A stretch of 64,000 bases of DNA from contig CM007320.1 in assembly GCA_000333855.2 (NCBI GenBank), positions 1,097,818 to 1,161,817 on the forward strand, in the 5' to 3' direction. Position numbers and translations under genes: made by a program. Below, one piece after another: positions 10,109-21,031 of this stretch. Source of the DNA: Endotrypanum monterogeii. Lineage: Eukaryota; Euglenozoa; Kinetoplastea; Trypanosomatida; Trypanosomatidae. How positions within the stretch are numbered: position 1 is the stretch's first letter; each line of letters starts with the position of its first letter. The notes below the pieces were generated by a model, which was given only the letters and a program-made list of their open reading frames with translations, did no database searches and was not told the origin of the DNA.

Positions 10109-13100
10109 TTACTTTTCAGAAAACATTTCCTTTGTGGTCAAGCTGGGTTGGGAGTCGAGAGGCCTATCATCCACTCCACCTTCGCTCTCCTGTACACCCG
10201 CCGCCTGTTGAGGATTCATGGTCGTTGCGTTGACGCGCAACTCCTCCTGTCGTTTGCGCAGATCGGTGTACTCCTTCGCCGCTAGCTGCGTTCGCAGCAG
10301 CGGGTTGCGTGCGATCTTTTCCTGTAAAACAGCCTCTTTGTAGAGCAGTGCCGTTCCGTATGTGTAAGCTTGCTGCACAGGATTCTCAAGATGCGCCTCA
10401 AGGGCGTTAATTGTGCGATCGATCTCTCTGCTGTCGATCAAATGCGCCATCTTCTCGCGCACTTTTGTCAGCTCCTCCATCAGCAAAAGCTTCTGCGACC
10501 TATCACCCGACAGCAGAATTTGACACAAGCGTCTCAGCGCGTCATTGATGAGACGGTGACCTCGCACACGCGATGCCAGAGCACACTGGGTGTAGATGTA
10601 CACATATGCTGGCTCATACATATCCCACATCCGCTGCACCTCATCCCGGTCCTTTGGATGCACGCGAAAAGCAAAGTACAGGTGAGTCCAGAAGAGGTAG
10701 GGATCAGAGCCTTCGTTTTCCTTGACTCGCCACTTGAGTATCTTACGCCTGAAGAGCGTCTCTGCGACAGTATTCAGCATATCATAGTACGGCAGGAGTT
10801 GCGGCATTATAGAACCCCCGCGGGCACGCTGTTCCATATCTTTCATCAACAGCTCATTGGACGGCTGCCACTTCAGACGTTGCTGCACCTCTTTGGTGAT
10901 GGCCTCGCCGTAGGCAGGCAGGTTTGCATGCACAACAGCAAGCCGGTACGGAAGCTCGCTGAACGGCTCGATCCAGTGGTGCGGTTCACCATGTGCAAAG
11001 AGTTTGTCCACCACCGTCTCCACATCTTGCAAGTGTCGCAGGACGTCAGCGCCAGGTTTGTAAACACGGAGCATGTATTTTGCCTCCGTGAGTAGCGGTG
11101 CCGTCCAGGATGCAGGGAGCCGCTCACGCGCTGTGCGCACGGCCAGGTGATACAAGTTCAAACATTTGTCACGGTAGGACCAGCTGGTCTGGAAACGGCC
11201 CTGCCGCTGCATGAACTCGGAGTGTTCCCAATATAAGTCCCCCATGTAGCGCAGCCAAAGATGCTCTGCAGTTTCCTGAGTGAGAGGTGCGCCTTCCAAG
11301 AACACACGCGCGCGCTCAGGAAATGGGTGAATAGATGGGTGAGTCTTCTTGTTCACATTTTCCAGGCAACGGTCAGAGATGTCCGTAGCGAGTGTTAGGC
11401 GGCCCCGGCGTTCGTTGAACCACATGTACTCAGTTTCGTCGGTCATGGGGTACCACCGTTTGCTGCTGCCGGAGTGCCACAACGCCTCGGCCTTGTCGAG
11501 GTGCCCAGAAATCTCCGCAAAGACCGCATTCTCGCCATCCAGAAACTCCTTTTCATCATACTCGTAAGGCGGGTCTGATTCAGGCACTGGAATCTGCACA
11601 ATGTCCTTGCTAGCCTTGGCGTAGTTAGAGAAAAGTTCGATCGAGTCCTCGTAAAGCTCCTCGGCGCGGGAACGGAAGCGGCTGTCGGCAAAGTCAATGA
11701 ACATGCGATGAAACTTCTTGGCCGTGTAAAATGCCAATGCACCGCGGCACCACTGATAAAACGCTTCCACTGCCGCGTCCCTGGACGAATCTTTGATACC
11801 GTTAATGCGAGAAGGACACTTAAGGCAGGCATCATTGAGGTGACGATGTAAAAATTCCTTGTGCGTCTCCAGCTGCTCGGCACTCTGGAACTCTGTGATC
11901 ATGAACTCCCCCAGCTCATTCCTGATCCACCTCATAAAGGGCTGAGAAAAGGGCTCATACTTACGGTCTCGCACCATCACCGCATAGCGCTGCACTGGGT
12001 TCTTGCGTATAGTGTCCAGCTCAAGGGATGTCATCTCTTGGACGAAATTCATGAAATTCTTCCCTAACAGTTTGCTCTTCGCCGATGCGCGTCGAAGAAT
12101 TTCGTCCGCCTCTGCTTTTACAGTGTTTGCTTCAGTGATACGATTCCCCTTGAACTTGTAGAAATCGGAAAGAAAGTGCTTCGTGTGTGCCTCAAAGATG
12201 AGGCGAAACACCTCATCCTGCTCCTTGGGGACCTCTGGATGATCACCGACTTTTCCTTCTCGGAATCGCTCCATTGTGTCGTACAGCATCCTCTCGCACT
12301 TATCCTCGCTCGTTACCTGAGTAAGGTTTCCAAACTCTGTCAAAGCCTGCTGAAAGGTGTTGCGATACGCACGCCAGGTCTTCTCGAGCTCCTCTTTGTT
12401 AAACTCAACCGCATCCACGGAATCGACGCCACGATACGGATCGATAATTGAGTCCGTCTCCCACGGCAAGTTGGGCAGCAGAATATCTGAATCGTAAGAC
12501 AGCTTCGACTTGCGCAACCGCTCCTGGCGCTCGAGCCGCTGACGCTCCGACTTCTTGATCGGCTTTCCGTCCTTGTCCAGAATCTTCTTGTCCGCTGAAT
12601 CATCGCCCCTTGTCTCTGCTGCAGTCTCAAGAAAATCATTCTTCGAGACCTCGCGAAACAGCGGTAGCGGCTTGTAACCAGCCACCAGTTCCGGCAAAGA
12701 CCTAAGCTTGTGCATTTTTATTTGGTCAAATGCAGAAGCGCCAGATGGGGCGTCGTCCAGCGTCACCCGCTCCTCATCGCGCAGTGGCGGCGGAACGTAG
12801 TACTCTTTCTCTGGCTGCCTCTCCTCCAGGGGGTCGTGTACCATGCCATACTTTCGAATCAAGGGCTCCGTCTCGACGAGAGTCTCACGATACCAGTCTG
12901 GCATTTCATTCAACTCTTTGCTCTGCGGAACACGGAAAAGCTCGTTTGGAACATCTGGCTCCGCGTTGTGCGGCCTCTCAACAACATTAATAAACCCTTC
13001 TGGAGTAGTGCCAAGGACCCTAGAGCCAGACTCGGTCACTGCGAGAGCATTTTTTACGCGCGTGCGAGAAGCCTCCGACTGACCCTCCGCTGTTTCGAGG

Positions 13101-14431
13101 AGCGAAGACTCTATTTTCCCCACCATTTTCTCTGCTTCGGTCAAGACGCAAGATGCCGTGGTGGTTTCCAGAACCTGTCGCTCTGCCTCCAGTTCCCTGA
13201 CTTTCTTGATATTTGCCTCAACCTGTGCACGCAGCATGGGGCGGTCTCCATATTGTTTCGATGTGCTGTGGTGCGCCTTCATCATTGCTACTACTGGGTC
13301 GTGGCCGGCCTGCCGTGAGGCCTCCGCCCCCTGCTCCAGCATCTCGTACTGAAGACTCGCCTGTGTTGCGATAGCAGCCCCTTGCTCTACCGTAATACCG
13401 GTTGGCAATGGTTCCATGTCAGCCTTCGGGAAGCCCGATATTGGATCCACTTGAGCAGGGCTGAGCTCTCCTTTTCCCGCAGTGAGGGCTTGATGTGCAC
13501 CGTAAGCCTGCAGCTTCATCTTTGTCTTTGCCACCTCCAGTGGGTCTGCAGTGCCAGAGAGTGCCTGATATGTCTGGTCTGGGTCGAGGTCAACAACACC
13601 CGAGAGAATGCCGTAGTAGACGTCCCCCATCTCAGACTGGCGCTGCTCCTCTTCTTCCAACAGCGTACGGTCCGTTTGTAAACTTTGATGCACGGCCTTA
13701 CGCTCCTCACCCTCGATGAGCCACATCCGGTCCTTGTAGCGAGTATCAGCAAGGTGCTTCCATGAGGAGTCAGACCACCGCTGATCGGTTGGCAGAACGC
13801 GGCGGCGACCGTTTTCGTCGTAGTGATCGAGGTAGTCCGTGTAGCCCTGTGGCCATATCATCCGATCTTTCTGAATCTTGAACGCCCGATCTTTCCAGTG
13901 CAAATACCATTCCTGTTCACGCTCGATCGGATCCTGAATGAACAAGTCGAAACGATCGCGAATATCCTGGATCACCTCCTCAGACGTTGGGATGAGGGAC
14001 TTGCGCCACCGCACCTCCCACGGAAGACCGTCAACATCCTGCTGCTCCTGTAGCATGTCGCGCCGCGTCTGAGGTGAGCTCTTTGTCAGCCGCTCCCCGG
14101 GACCATACTCACCAAACTTTTCCCGCATCTCCCGCTCCTTGTCGATGTCGCTGCGCCGCCGAGCCTCATCGGATATGTCAGGCAACTTGACGTGCTCAAG
14201 ATTATTGAGCCCGAATTGAAGGTGGGGCGTAAGATCCGGAGACTCCACCACAGACATCTGAGAACCAGTGTTGGGATCCGCGTTGGGCTGGCCACGCTGG
14301 CGGTCACGCGACCCACCAAGGGAGTTCTGTGACTGGTGGCGCGCTGCGCTCCACTGCGTTCGATACACGCCACACCTCTTGTGCGATAAGGATACACATC
14401 TTGCCGAGCGTACACGCTGTACTCCTCTCAT
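10109..14431 (-). CDS. Large conserved protein of unknown function, possibly mitochondrial
   Basis: A 1440-residue hydrophilic protein with no domain I recognise. The first ~35 residues are strongly basic and free of acidic residues (MRGVQRVRSARCVSLSHKR), as in a mitochondrial targeting sequence. The body is rich in Trp, Tyr, Arg and Glu with many aromatic-charged stretches (for example EWYLHWKDRAF and YMWFNERRGR), and long helices are likely. Such composition is common in the lineage-specific proteins of trypanosomatid mitochondrial ribosomes and RNA-processing complexes, so a large mitoribosomal or assembly protein is a reasonable guess, but no motif proves it. The start ATG 14431 is preceded by pyrimidine-rich sequence and an AG at 14543-14542. 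The reading frame is uninterrupted. Confidence 0.7.
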   Translation of the reverse strand: MRGVQRVRSARCVSLSHKRCGVYRTQWSAARHQSQNSLGGSRDRQRGQPNADPNTGSQMSVVESPDLTPHLQFGLNNLEHVKLPDISDEARRRSDIDKEREMREKFGEYGPGERLTKSSPQTRRDMLQEQQDVDGLPWEVRWRKSLIPTSEEVIQDIRDRFDLFIQDPIEREQEWYLHWKDRAFKIQKDRMIWPQGYTDYLDHYDENGRRRVLPTDQRWSDSSWKHLADTRYKDRMWLIEGEERKAVHQSLQTDRTLLEEEEQRQSEMGDVYYGILSGVVDLDPDQTYQALSGTADPLEVAKTKMKLQAYGAHQALTAGKGELSPAQVDPISGFPKADMEPLPTGITVEQGAAIATQASLQYEMLEQGAEASRQAGHDPVVAMMKAHHSTSKQYGDRPMLRAQVEANIKKVRELEAERQVLETTTASCVLTEAEKMVGKIESSLLETAEGQSEASRTRVKNALAVTESGSRVLGTTPEGFINVVERPHNAEPDVPNELFRVPQSKELNEMPDWYRETLVETEPLIRKYGMVHDPLEERQPEKEYYVPPPLRDEERVTLDDAPSGASAFDQIKMHKLRSLPELVAGYKPLPLFREVSKNDFLETAAETRGDDSADKKILDKDGKPIKKSERQRLERQERLRKSKLSYDSDILLPNLPWETDSIIDPYRGVDSVDAVEFNKEELEKTWRAYRNTFQQALTEFGNLTQVTSEDKCERMLYDTMERFREGKVGDHPEVPKEQDEVFRLIFEAHTKHFLSDFYKFKGNRITEANTVKAEADEILRRASAKSKLLGKNFMNFVQEMTSLELDTIRKNPVQRYAVMVRDRKYEPFSQPFMRWIRNELGEFMITEFQSAEQLETHKEFLHRHLNDACLKCPSRINGIKDSSRDAAVEAFYQWCRGALAFYTAKKFHRMFIDFADSRFRSRAEELYEDSIELFSNYAKASKDIVQIPVPESDPPYEYDEKEFLDGENAVFAEISGHLDKAEALWHSGSSKRWYPMTDETEYMWFNERRGRLTLATDISDRCLENVNKKTHPSIHPFPERARVFLEGAPLTQETAEHLWLRYMGDLYWEHSEFMQRQGRFQTSWSYRDKCLNLYHLAVRTARERLPASWTAPLLTEAKYMLRVYKPGADVLRHLQDVETVVDKLFAHGEPHHWIEPFSELPYRLAVVHANLPAYGEAITKEVQQRLKWQPSNELLMKDMEQRARGGSIMPQLLPYYDMLNTVAETLFRRKILKWRVKENEGSDPYLFWTHLYFAFRVHPKDRDEVQRMWDMYEPAYVYIYTQCALASRVRGHRLINDALRRLCQILLSGDRSQKLLLMEELTKVREKMAHLIDSREIDRTINALEAHLENPVQQAYTYGTALLYKEAVLQEKIARNPLLRTQLAAKEYTDLRKRQEELRVNATTMNPQQAAGVQESEGGVDDRPLDSQPSLTTKEMFSEK

Positions 14432-15485
14432 TGCTCCTGGGCTGCTCTAGGTGTGTTCGAGTGTATTTGTGTGCCACAAGAACTGTGGCCCAAGCACTAC
14501 TTGTACTGCGGTGCTCTATCCCTATTGCTATCCTGTGATAACTGCGTGTGTTACAGATAGGAAATAGAGGTGGTGGCAAAAGCTGATTTTAATCGTAGTC
14601 CATGAAGTGAAAGCCATGTCAAAGCGGTGAGAGAAGTCGTGAGGGTCAAAGGTGACATTTTCGAACCAATTGTCAGCTGTACGGGCCCTTTTAGTTGCAG
14701 AGTGCATTCATTTGAGGGAGGGGGGTGCTGCGGTGAGGCGCGTACTCATTGTAGCGAAGGCACACAGAGATGCGTAAAGATCCCTCACACGCCTCTCATC
14801 CGTGTTCTGCAATTTTCCTGAGACCTCACATCGTAGGCATGAAAATAGATGAGGTCATACAAAAGAGATAGACATCATACCTTCCTCGGCACCTCAAAGT
14901 GCACAGGATGCTTGAATATAACACAATAGCACCCACGGAGGACTCTGGAAGGTAAAAATTCCGCAGCAGTGTTCCTCTGTCTTCTTCCCTCTACAAACAC
15001 GACCCCCTCCCACACTTTCCTCTGAGAAGATGTGCATCGCTCAAGCACTATGCTGCATTTTCCCCCGTGCGAGTGGCTTTGGGGTACCCAAAAAAAAAAA
15101 TGAGTGCCCAGTGTTGACTTCTCTGACATACAAAATAAGAGAGAACCACCTTTATCTTTCGTGGAAAATAACACGCGACATACTATACCACGGTTTGTGG
15201 TCTAAGCAAACGCACCACACGCGAAAAGCGTAGAGCCGACTGGAAAACAAAATGTATTCAGCAATATAAAAACCAGCAACAACAACCTTTAGGTTATCAA
15301 CTGCGAGGACCGCAACATTACCAACGCGCGCATAACACTATGAAAAGGGAAAAACCAAACAGTGAAAAGTTAGGAAGCGGAGAAATCTGTTTAATACCTT
15401 CGCGCACGCATGAGAGATCGCCCAGCTCTAAATTAGAATATGCTCAACGCGCTCTGGGGCAGTGGGGCAATTTGTTATCGAGATG
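14432..15485. other. Intergenic region
   Basis: About 1 kb without a convincing gene. Pyrimidine-rich sense sequence and an AG near 14542 lie upstream of the 1440-residue gene. A short A-run occurs at about 15090-15100. The right part should be the 3' UTR of the FtsH-family gene. Confidence 0.6.
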
Positions 15486-17465
15486 CTACAATATCGGAAC
15501 GGTCCTTTGACCGTTTGCCCGGTTGCCCTTGTCGCCTAGTTGTTGTGAAGCTCTGCTTTCCGCGGCAGATGATAAACGTGGAGGACGCTCTGGAATAGCC
15601 TCACCCTTCAGAATCATCTCAATGTCCTTGCCACTGAGCGTTTCATACTTGAGCAAATTGTTGGCGATGGCCTCCAGCTCGGCGCGGTGGCTCAGAAGAA
15701 GCCCTTTTGTTTCTACATACGCCTCCTGGACAAGGCGATGAACTTCTTTTTCAATTTTGAGCTTCGTCTCATCCGAAATGTACGCACCCTCAGGAGTGTC
15801 AACCGTACCGTAATCTACAAAGCCCATTGTGTCACTGAAGCCAAACTGTCGGACCATGTGGCGCGCCATGTTTGTTGCCTGTTGAAAATCGGAGCCTGCG
15901 CCGGTTGTGATGTCGTCAGGCCCCAATAGAATCTCTTCGCCAACGCGTCCAGCCACGCACACCTTCAGACGAGCCAAACATTGGCGCTTGCTCTGGCTGT
16001 ACTTATCCTTATCTGGCTGCTGCTTGACGAGCCCCATAATACCGTTGCCGCGGGGCACAATGGTTGCTTTGTGCACAGGATCGGCACCGTCGTCCTTTAG
16101 CAAAATGGCGCTCAGTGCATGGCCACCCTCGTGAAATGCAGTCACACGACGCTCCTCTTCCGGCACAATCTTGTTGCTCTCAGCACCCATCGTGACACGA
16201 TCCTTGGCGTACTCGATCTCTTCGCTTGTCACTCTCGTCTTGTTTCGCATGGCGGCCCGAATGGCTGCCAGATTCACCAAATTGCTGAGCTCAGCTCCCG
16301 TGAACCCAGTTGTTCCACGTGCGATGTCCATGGCATTAACCGTACCGTCTGTCTTGATCTTGTCAAGATACACCTGAACCACTTCCGCACGTCCTTTCAT
16401 ATCCGGAGGATCCACTGTGATGGTGGTGTCCAAACGACCGGGACGCGTGAGTGCTTTGTCCAGGGTTTCAGGAGTGTTAGTGGCGGCGAGGACAATAACG
16501 GATTTGTTGGAGTCGAATCCGTCCATCTCCGCCAAGAGCTGGTTCAACGTCATCCGAGAGGAGCTGTGGTCACTGCGAGAACGGCGACCACCTAGCGCGT
16601 CCACCTCGTCTATGAATATCAAAGATGGCGAGTTGGCTTTTGCAGCGGCGAAAAGGTCGCGAACACGGCGTGCTCCAACGCCGACAAGCATCTCATCGAA
16701 CTCACTCCCAGTGGCGTAGAAGAACTTCACACCAGCCTCTTTGGCAATAGCCTTAGCCAACATGGTTTTCCCACACCCTGGCGGGCCAGCGAGCAGCGCT
16801 CCTTTTGGGAGGCGCCCACCCACTTTGTAGAACCTCTCGGGATCCTTCAAAAACTCAACAATCTCCTCCAACTCCTTCTTCGCCTCATCGCATCCACGAA
16901 TGCTGTCAAACGTAACCTCCAAATTGTCCAAATTCACCGGCTTTACGTCGGTTGAGGAGAAAAGACTGGATAAGCCTGAGCGCGAAAGAGCGGACTTGTT
17001 TACACTCTGACTCTCCTGAAAGCGATCGTTGAGATCCTCGAGCAGGCTGAGGAAACAGCTAAGAGCAATTCCGAAGAGCATGAACATCCAAAAATGGGAA
17101 GCCAAGGAAGCTTTCTGTGGGGCTGACACAACCACAATCGGTCTTTCTTTCGTGCCCAGATCGCTGGGGAATGGCTGTTGTGACTGTCCGTACGGCATAC
17201 CCCCATGCGGCAGTGGTGGTGGTGAAGTCGGATACGCAGCATTATACGGATTTCCCAGATGCTGTGGTGTGTAGTGCGATTGCAGCGGCGGCGGTGGCGG
17301 CGGTGGGGGATATGCGCCAGGGGCGGGGTAGTAAGTGCGTTTTTGCAGCAACTCGGGTGCCAAGATCAGCGTTGCTCGACGCTGCGATGACAGTCTGGCA
17401 TCTAACCGAAGAACAATGGTCCTTCGGTTGACGACCAGGCCTACGCCCGTGAAGTACTTTCGCAT
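15486..17465 (-). CDS. YME1: Mitochondrial i-AAA protease (YME1/FtsH family)
   Basis: A 659-residue ATP-dependent zinc metalloprotease that degrades misfolded or short-lived inner-membrane proteins. The N-terminus is a basic presequence, followed by a proline-run segment (50-60). A single transmembrane helix spans about 124-143, which points to the i-AAA (YME1) type, with its catalytic part facing the intermembrane space; m-AAA proteins have two helices. The AAA module shows Walker A GPPGCGKT (227-234), Walker B IFIDE (283-287) and the second region of homology ATNTPETLDKALTRPGRLD. The peptidase domain has HEGGH (445-449), a variant of the usual HEAGH that keeps both His ligands and the Glu, and a third ligand Asp526 in GAGSD. 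The start is ATG 17465; three upstream codons begin at GTG. All key residues are present, so it should be active. Confidence 0.93.
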   Translation of the reverse strand: MRKYFTGVGLVVNRRTIVLRLDARLSSQRRATLILAPELLQKRTYYPAPGAYPPPPPPPPLQSHYTPQHLGNPYNAAYPTSPPPLPHGGMPYGQSQQPFPSDLGTKERPIVVVSAPQKASLASHFWMFMLFGIALSCFLSLLEDLNDRFQESQSVNKSALSRSGLSSLFSSTDVKPVNLDNLEVTFDSIRGCDEAKKELEEIVEFLKDPERFYKVGGRLPKGALLAGPPGCGKTMLAKAIAKEAGVKFFYATGSEFDEMLVGVGARRVRDLFAAAKANSPSLIFIDEVDALGGRRSRSDHSSSRMTLNQLLAEMDGFDSNKSVIVLAATNTPETLDKALTRPGRLDTTITVDPPDMKGRAEVVQVYLDKIKTDGTVNAMDIARGTTGFTGAELSNLVNLAAIRAAMRNKTRVTSEEIEYAKDRVTMGAESNKIVPEEERRVTAFHEGGHALSAILLKDDGADPVHKATIVPRGNGIMGLVKQQPDKDKYSQSKRQCLARLKVCVAGRVGEEILLGPDDITTGAGSDFQQATNMARHMVRQFGFSDTMGFVDYGTVDTPEGAYISDETKLKIEKEVHRLVQEAYVETKGLLLSHRAELEAIANNLLKYETLSGKDIEMILKGEAIPERPPRLSSAAESRASQQLGDKGNRANGQRTVPIL

Positions 17466-17499
17466 TTGAGACACTAAGGAGTTGTCAAAGTTTTTGATT

Positions 17500-17520
17500 C
17501 TTTATCCGGGGAGAACAAGA
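17500..17520 (-). promoter_or_regulatory. Possible trans-splice acceptor of i-AAA protease gene
   Basis: Sense-strand TCTTGTTCTCCCC tract followed by an AG at 17501-17500, about 35 bases before the ATG. The tract is short, so the exact site is uncertain. Confidence 0.4.
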
Positions 17521-17862
17521 CCGTTTTTTTTTTTTTTTGAAAGCCGAGTTGAAGTGAGTAGATAAGGAAGGTTGAAGAATTGGATAAAAGCGTAAGAATA
17601 AAGAAACACCATATTTCGTCACTCTCTATGACATGCAAGAGAGATGAACCTAGCGGGAACAAAAATGAGCGCCATTTCCTGTTGGCTAGTTTGAGGGAGA
17701 AGGGCAGACCGACCATAGAATTACTTTCAAAAAAACTGTGAACCAATTTAGCAAAACGGATACAGGAGCCTTTCCGTGACATCAGAAAAAGGGAGAACAA
17801 ATCCACTTTACTTACAGAAACAAGAAGTTCAAAATTCTGTTTTTTGCTGCGCAACCCAGATA

Positions 17863-20682
17863 TTACTGTAACCCATAAAATGAAACCAGCATAGTTCGGA
17901 AAGTTTCAGGAAGACCCTCCAGAATTGATTGCAACACAGCAGGACACGTCTTGCCAGCGTGAAACAAAAACAGCTGAATGGCCTCCTTGGTTCCGGGGTA
18001 ATTAACCGAAGCCTGCTGCCAGCTGTAAATGATCTTGATTGCTGCAGGAAAAATACCTGTGAACACGTCTACCGGTAACTGAACGAGTGCTTGGAGAAGC
18101 TGAATGGTCGACTCTGATTTGTCGATTGTGTTCTCCGCCTGTGCCATTAGCTGTGATATTGTATCCATACGAAAAAGCGCTGCGTGGTTTGGAGCTGCAC
18201 CCAATGCACTGCATAAATCGAAAGCCATTGCCGAAAAATAGTAAGCGGAGTCCCCAAAGACATCGCTCCGCAATGCAGCGTTTGCAGCCTGCAGTGCCTC
18301 CGTTGCAACAGTAGACAGCTGACCGGGGTAGCAAGATATAACTTGTCCAATAAGCCGCACGACATACTCCTTGAGTTGTGGATTCTCAGCCTCAGATACC
18401 TCTCTAGAAGCCCACCCAAGGAGGGTGTCGTGGAGTCCTGCGGGGAGCGCACCCGATCTCGCTGTACGAAGGATCCCGCACAGGATAGTTGACCCCGCCA
18501 TCGTCACCTCGTGGGTTTGATGGGTGATGAGGAAATGGGTAGCACAAAGCGGCAAAGCCCACGATGTCGACTTGAGCCACTCCACGATAATCGCTGTCGA
18601 GACTGAATTCACGTATGCGCTGCAAATAAACAGTGTGTTGAAAACAAGATCTGCGTCATCAGTGATGTTGCGGCTCTTGATATCTGTAAGTACATCGCAC
18701 CACTTATTCAGGTTCTTGATGGCTATCTCGTTGTTTGGATAAATGGAAATGAAAGCAATCACTGCACGGTCAAAAGAAAAAATGTCCTTGTCTAGTAGAA
18801 CATTTGGTTCCTCTCGAACGTAGACTGCTGCGTAAGACTGCTCAAAGAATGAAGCACGCTTGACCCTCTCATCCTGGAGTAACGAAAAGAGCTTCTCAGC
18901 CATCGTCTGATCTTCAAGTAAGCCGATCAGCTTTGTCACAAAATCAACCAAAAGGGAAAGATTAGTGGTCGAGTACACTGTTAGGCACGTGCACGCCGAC
19001 TCTAACAACGATGCCAAATGAGGTGTAAACACAGTTGTACTCCCATAGTTTTCTAATACCCCGTAAATCACATTTAAGGCGCTAACACTGGTAATCTGAA
19101 TCCGCTTGCTTGGACTCTGCAGTCTAGAGCTGAGTAGTAGAATAATTGTATCCATCATGTGAGGAAATGAATTCAAGACAGCCTCACTTACGCGGGAGAG
19201 AGACCACACAGCAATGCTTACAACACAAACGTGCTCGGACTCATTGCTAATAAATTGGATAAACTGCTTCACCAGTGATTCAAGGACCTCACGTAGCTCA
19301 CTGGCGCATCCCATGGCGATCGTTCCCACAAGAACAATTCCGGCTTCCCTCTCACGCCATTCATTACTGGTCCACAGCTGCTGGATGGGGCCGATAAAAG
19401 CCTGGTATGTCGCATCACTCGAGAAAGTGCTGAGCACATCCACAAATTTTAAAGCTGAGCGTCGTAGTGTCATTGCTGCAGCATCGTCGTCCATTGAAGC
19501 ATCCTCCGAAATATCTTTCGTCATGCCCTTCACTTCAAAACTGACAGCTGTGTTATCTCGAATTCGGTAATCGTCTGTGTCCATAATATTTGCCACTTCC
19601 TCAGCTGTAAGAAGCACGTAGCGAACCAGAGCTGGAGCTAAAGAAAAGATCAGCTGTCGCACACCAGAAACGAGGAAAGCAATCGTTGTTTCTCCACCAT
19701 TGCGATCATACAAATATACAGTGGTTGTTATTAAATCGATCGCTGCAGCTACTAGTTCCTGATTTCCATTAGTGTTACTCTGGCTACTATGGATAATCTT
19801 AGCGGGATTGGTGATCCACCACTCGGTATATCTCTGCATTTCGTTCGGACTCATTGGACCAAAAAAATCGAAATAGTCCAGCAGAAATGAGCAGGAGCGC
19901 AAAACGAGAACCATAAACGATGTATCTTCCCCACAGGAGCACTCTAAAAGGGATGTACACACGCTCGCTACAGTGTAACTGGCTTTTGAGAGACCTACTT
20001 GAAGAGGCGAAAATGTGTCCACATTCCAGTCGAGAAGTGATGCCTGTTCATAGATGTTGAAGCACATGCGAAAAGCAGCTTTTTTTATGGCCATCGGTAC
20101 ACTATCGGAGAGCGCCAGTTGCGAAACCTGGCGAATAATGTGTTCACTGGATTCACCTATTTGCATAGGCACATCCTCCATCAAGTACTGAAGGCAATAC
20201 AGTGCAGCAAGAGTTTTTAACTCCCCAGCTGCAAGAAGATCATTAAGCAATATGCTTGGAAGGTTCCCTACTCCTGAGCCCATCCACCATTCGAGCGACG
20301 TTAGCGCCGTAATCTTGACAACGATCTGCGCCGATGTGCGAGCAATCCGAGTGTCAGGAGGATTAGCAAGCGATTTCAGTGCAAAGCGAGCAGCCTCTTT
20401 TACGGCATCTTCTCCAAGAGCGTGACGAGCAGTAGCCAAATTGTTTTTTAAAGTTATTCCAGCGAGTTGACGATAGTGGGCCCACGGAACTGGTAGTAGC
20501 ATATCGGCCACAGGATTCACCTCCGCTCCAAAAACAGTAGAGAGCAGAATACAAAAGGCGGGATTAGACTCGTACTGTTTTAGCTCAGCATATGCCGTTT
20601 TTGAGTTCGACACCTCCACGCCATTGTTGTGGAGAAGCTGAATGACACTCACCAAGTCACCCTCCGTTGGTGTATACATCAT
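17863..20682 (-). CDS. Transportin (karyopherin beta-2) like nuclear import receptor
   Basis: A 939-residue HEAT-repeat protein, close to the usual length of transportins, which import proteins such as RNA-binding factors into the nucleus and release them on RanGTP. Recognition rests on the central repeats: WREREAGIVLVGTIAMGC, then VVSIAVWSLSRV, then RLQSPSKRIQITSVSALNVI. They match, in order, the transportin blocks around ESGILVLGAIAEGC, CWTLSRY and LLDSNKRVQEAACSAF. An acidic stretch near 390-400 (EDASMDDD) lies where transportin has its acidic H8 loop, which is much longer in animals. Two ATGs are adjacent at 20682 and 20679; the first is used. A splice acceptor is likely at 20713-20712. 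With the exportin-like gene, this is the second nucleocytoplasmic carrier in the same transcription unit. Confidence 0.85.
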   Translation of the reverse strand: MMYTPTEGDLVSVIQLLHNNGVEVSNSKTAYAELKQYESNPAFCILLSTVFGAEVNPVADMLLPVPWAHYRQLAGITLKNNLATARHALGEDAVKEAARFALKSLANPPDTRIARTSAQIVVKITALTSLEWWMGSGVGNLPSILLNDLLAAGELKTLAALYCLQYLMEDVPMQIGESSEHIIRQVSQLALSDSVPMAIKKAAFRMCFNIYEQASLLDWNVDTFSPLQVGLSKASYTVASVCTSLLECSCGEDTSFMVLVLRSCSFLLDYFDFFGPMSPNEMQRYTEWWITNPAKIIHSSQSNTNGNQELVAAAIDLITTTVYLYDRNGGETTIAFLVSGVRQLIFSLAPALVRYVLLTAEEVANIMDTDDYRIRDNTAVSFEVKGMTKDISEDASMDDDAAAMTLRRSALKFVDVLSTFSSDATYQAFIGPIQQLWTSNEWREREAGIVLVGTIAMGCASELREVLESLVKQFIQFISNESEHVCVVSIAVWSLSRVSEAVLNSFPHMMDTIILLLSSRLQSPSKRIQITSVSALNVIYGVLENYGSTTVFTPHLASLLESACTCLTVYSTTNLSLLVDFVTKLIGLLEDQTMAEKLFSLLQDERVKRASFFEQSYAAVYVREEPNVLLDKDIFSFDRAVIAFISIYPNNEIAIKNLNKWCDVLTDIKSRNITDDADLVFNTLFICSAYVNSVSTAIIVEWLKSTSWALPLCATHFLITHQTHEVTMAGSTILCGILRTARSGALPAGLHDTLLGWASREVSEAENPQLKEYVVRLIGQVISCYPGQLSTVATEALQAANAALRSDVFGDSAYYFSAMAFDLCSALGAAPNHAALFRMDTISQLMAQAENTIDKSESTIQLLQALVQLPVDVFTGIFPAAIKIIYSWQQASVNYPGTKEAIQLFLFHAGKTCPAVLQSILEGLPETFRTMLVSFYGLQ

Positions 20683-20711
20683 GAACTACTACTATGCAAA
20701 AAGCGTAATGG

Positions 20712-20741
20712 CTGTGTGTAAAAGGTTTTCGAGAGAAAAAG
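20712..20741 (-). promoter_or_regulatory. Predicted trans-splice acceptor of transportin gene
   Basis: Sense-strand TCTTTTTCTCTCG tract, then CCTTTTACACACAG with the AG at 20713-20712, about 30 bases before the ATG. Confidence 0.5.
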
Positions 20742-21031
20742 ACTGAGGAGGCACCGATAACAGAAATAGGCAGGTAACATCAAAAAGATGAAGTCATCAT
20801 AAAGGAAGCAGCTAAATTAAAAGGTACAGTAAAGACATCGATCATTTTTCGAAATCAATTGAAAACCGTGTGGATCTACCGTAAAAACAGCAATAACAAA
20901 AAAAGGAGATATCGAAGCTACTTCGTTTATTCGTTATTCGCTCATCACAGTCAGCAATTGAAATATGTTTTTTTTTTTTTAATCCTTTCGCCTTGTCTGC
21001 GTGTGAAATGAACCGAAGTTATGAATATACT

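Noticed and set aside
12710..13318. 202-codon plus-strand ORF inside the 1440-residue gene
   Set aside because: Antisense shadow of a long, uninterrupted sense frame.
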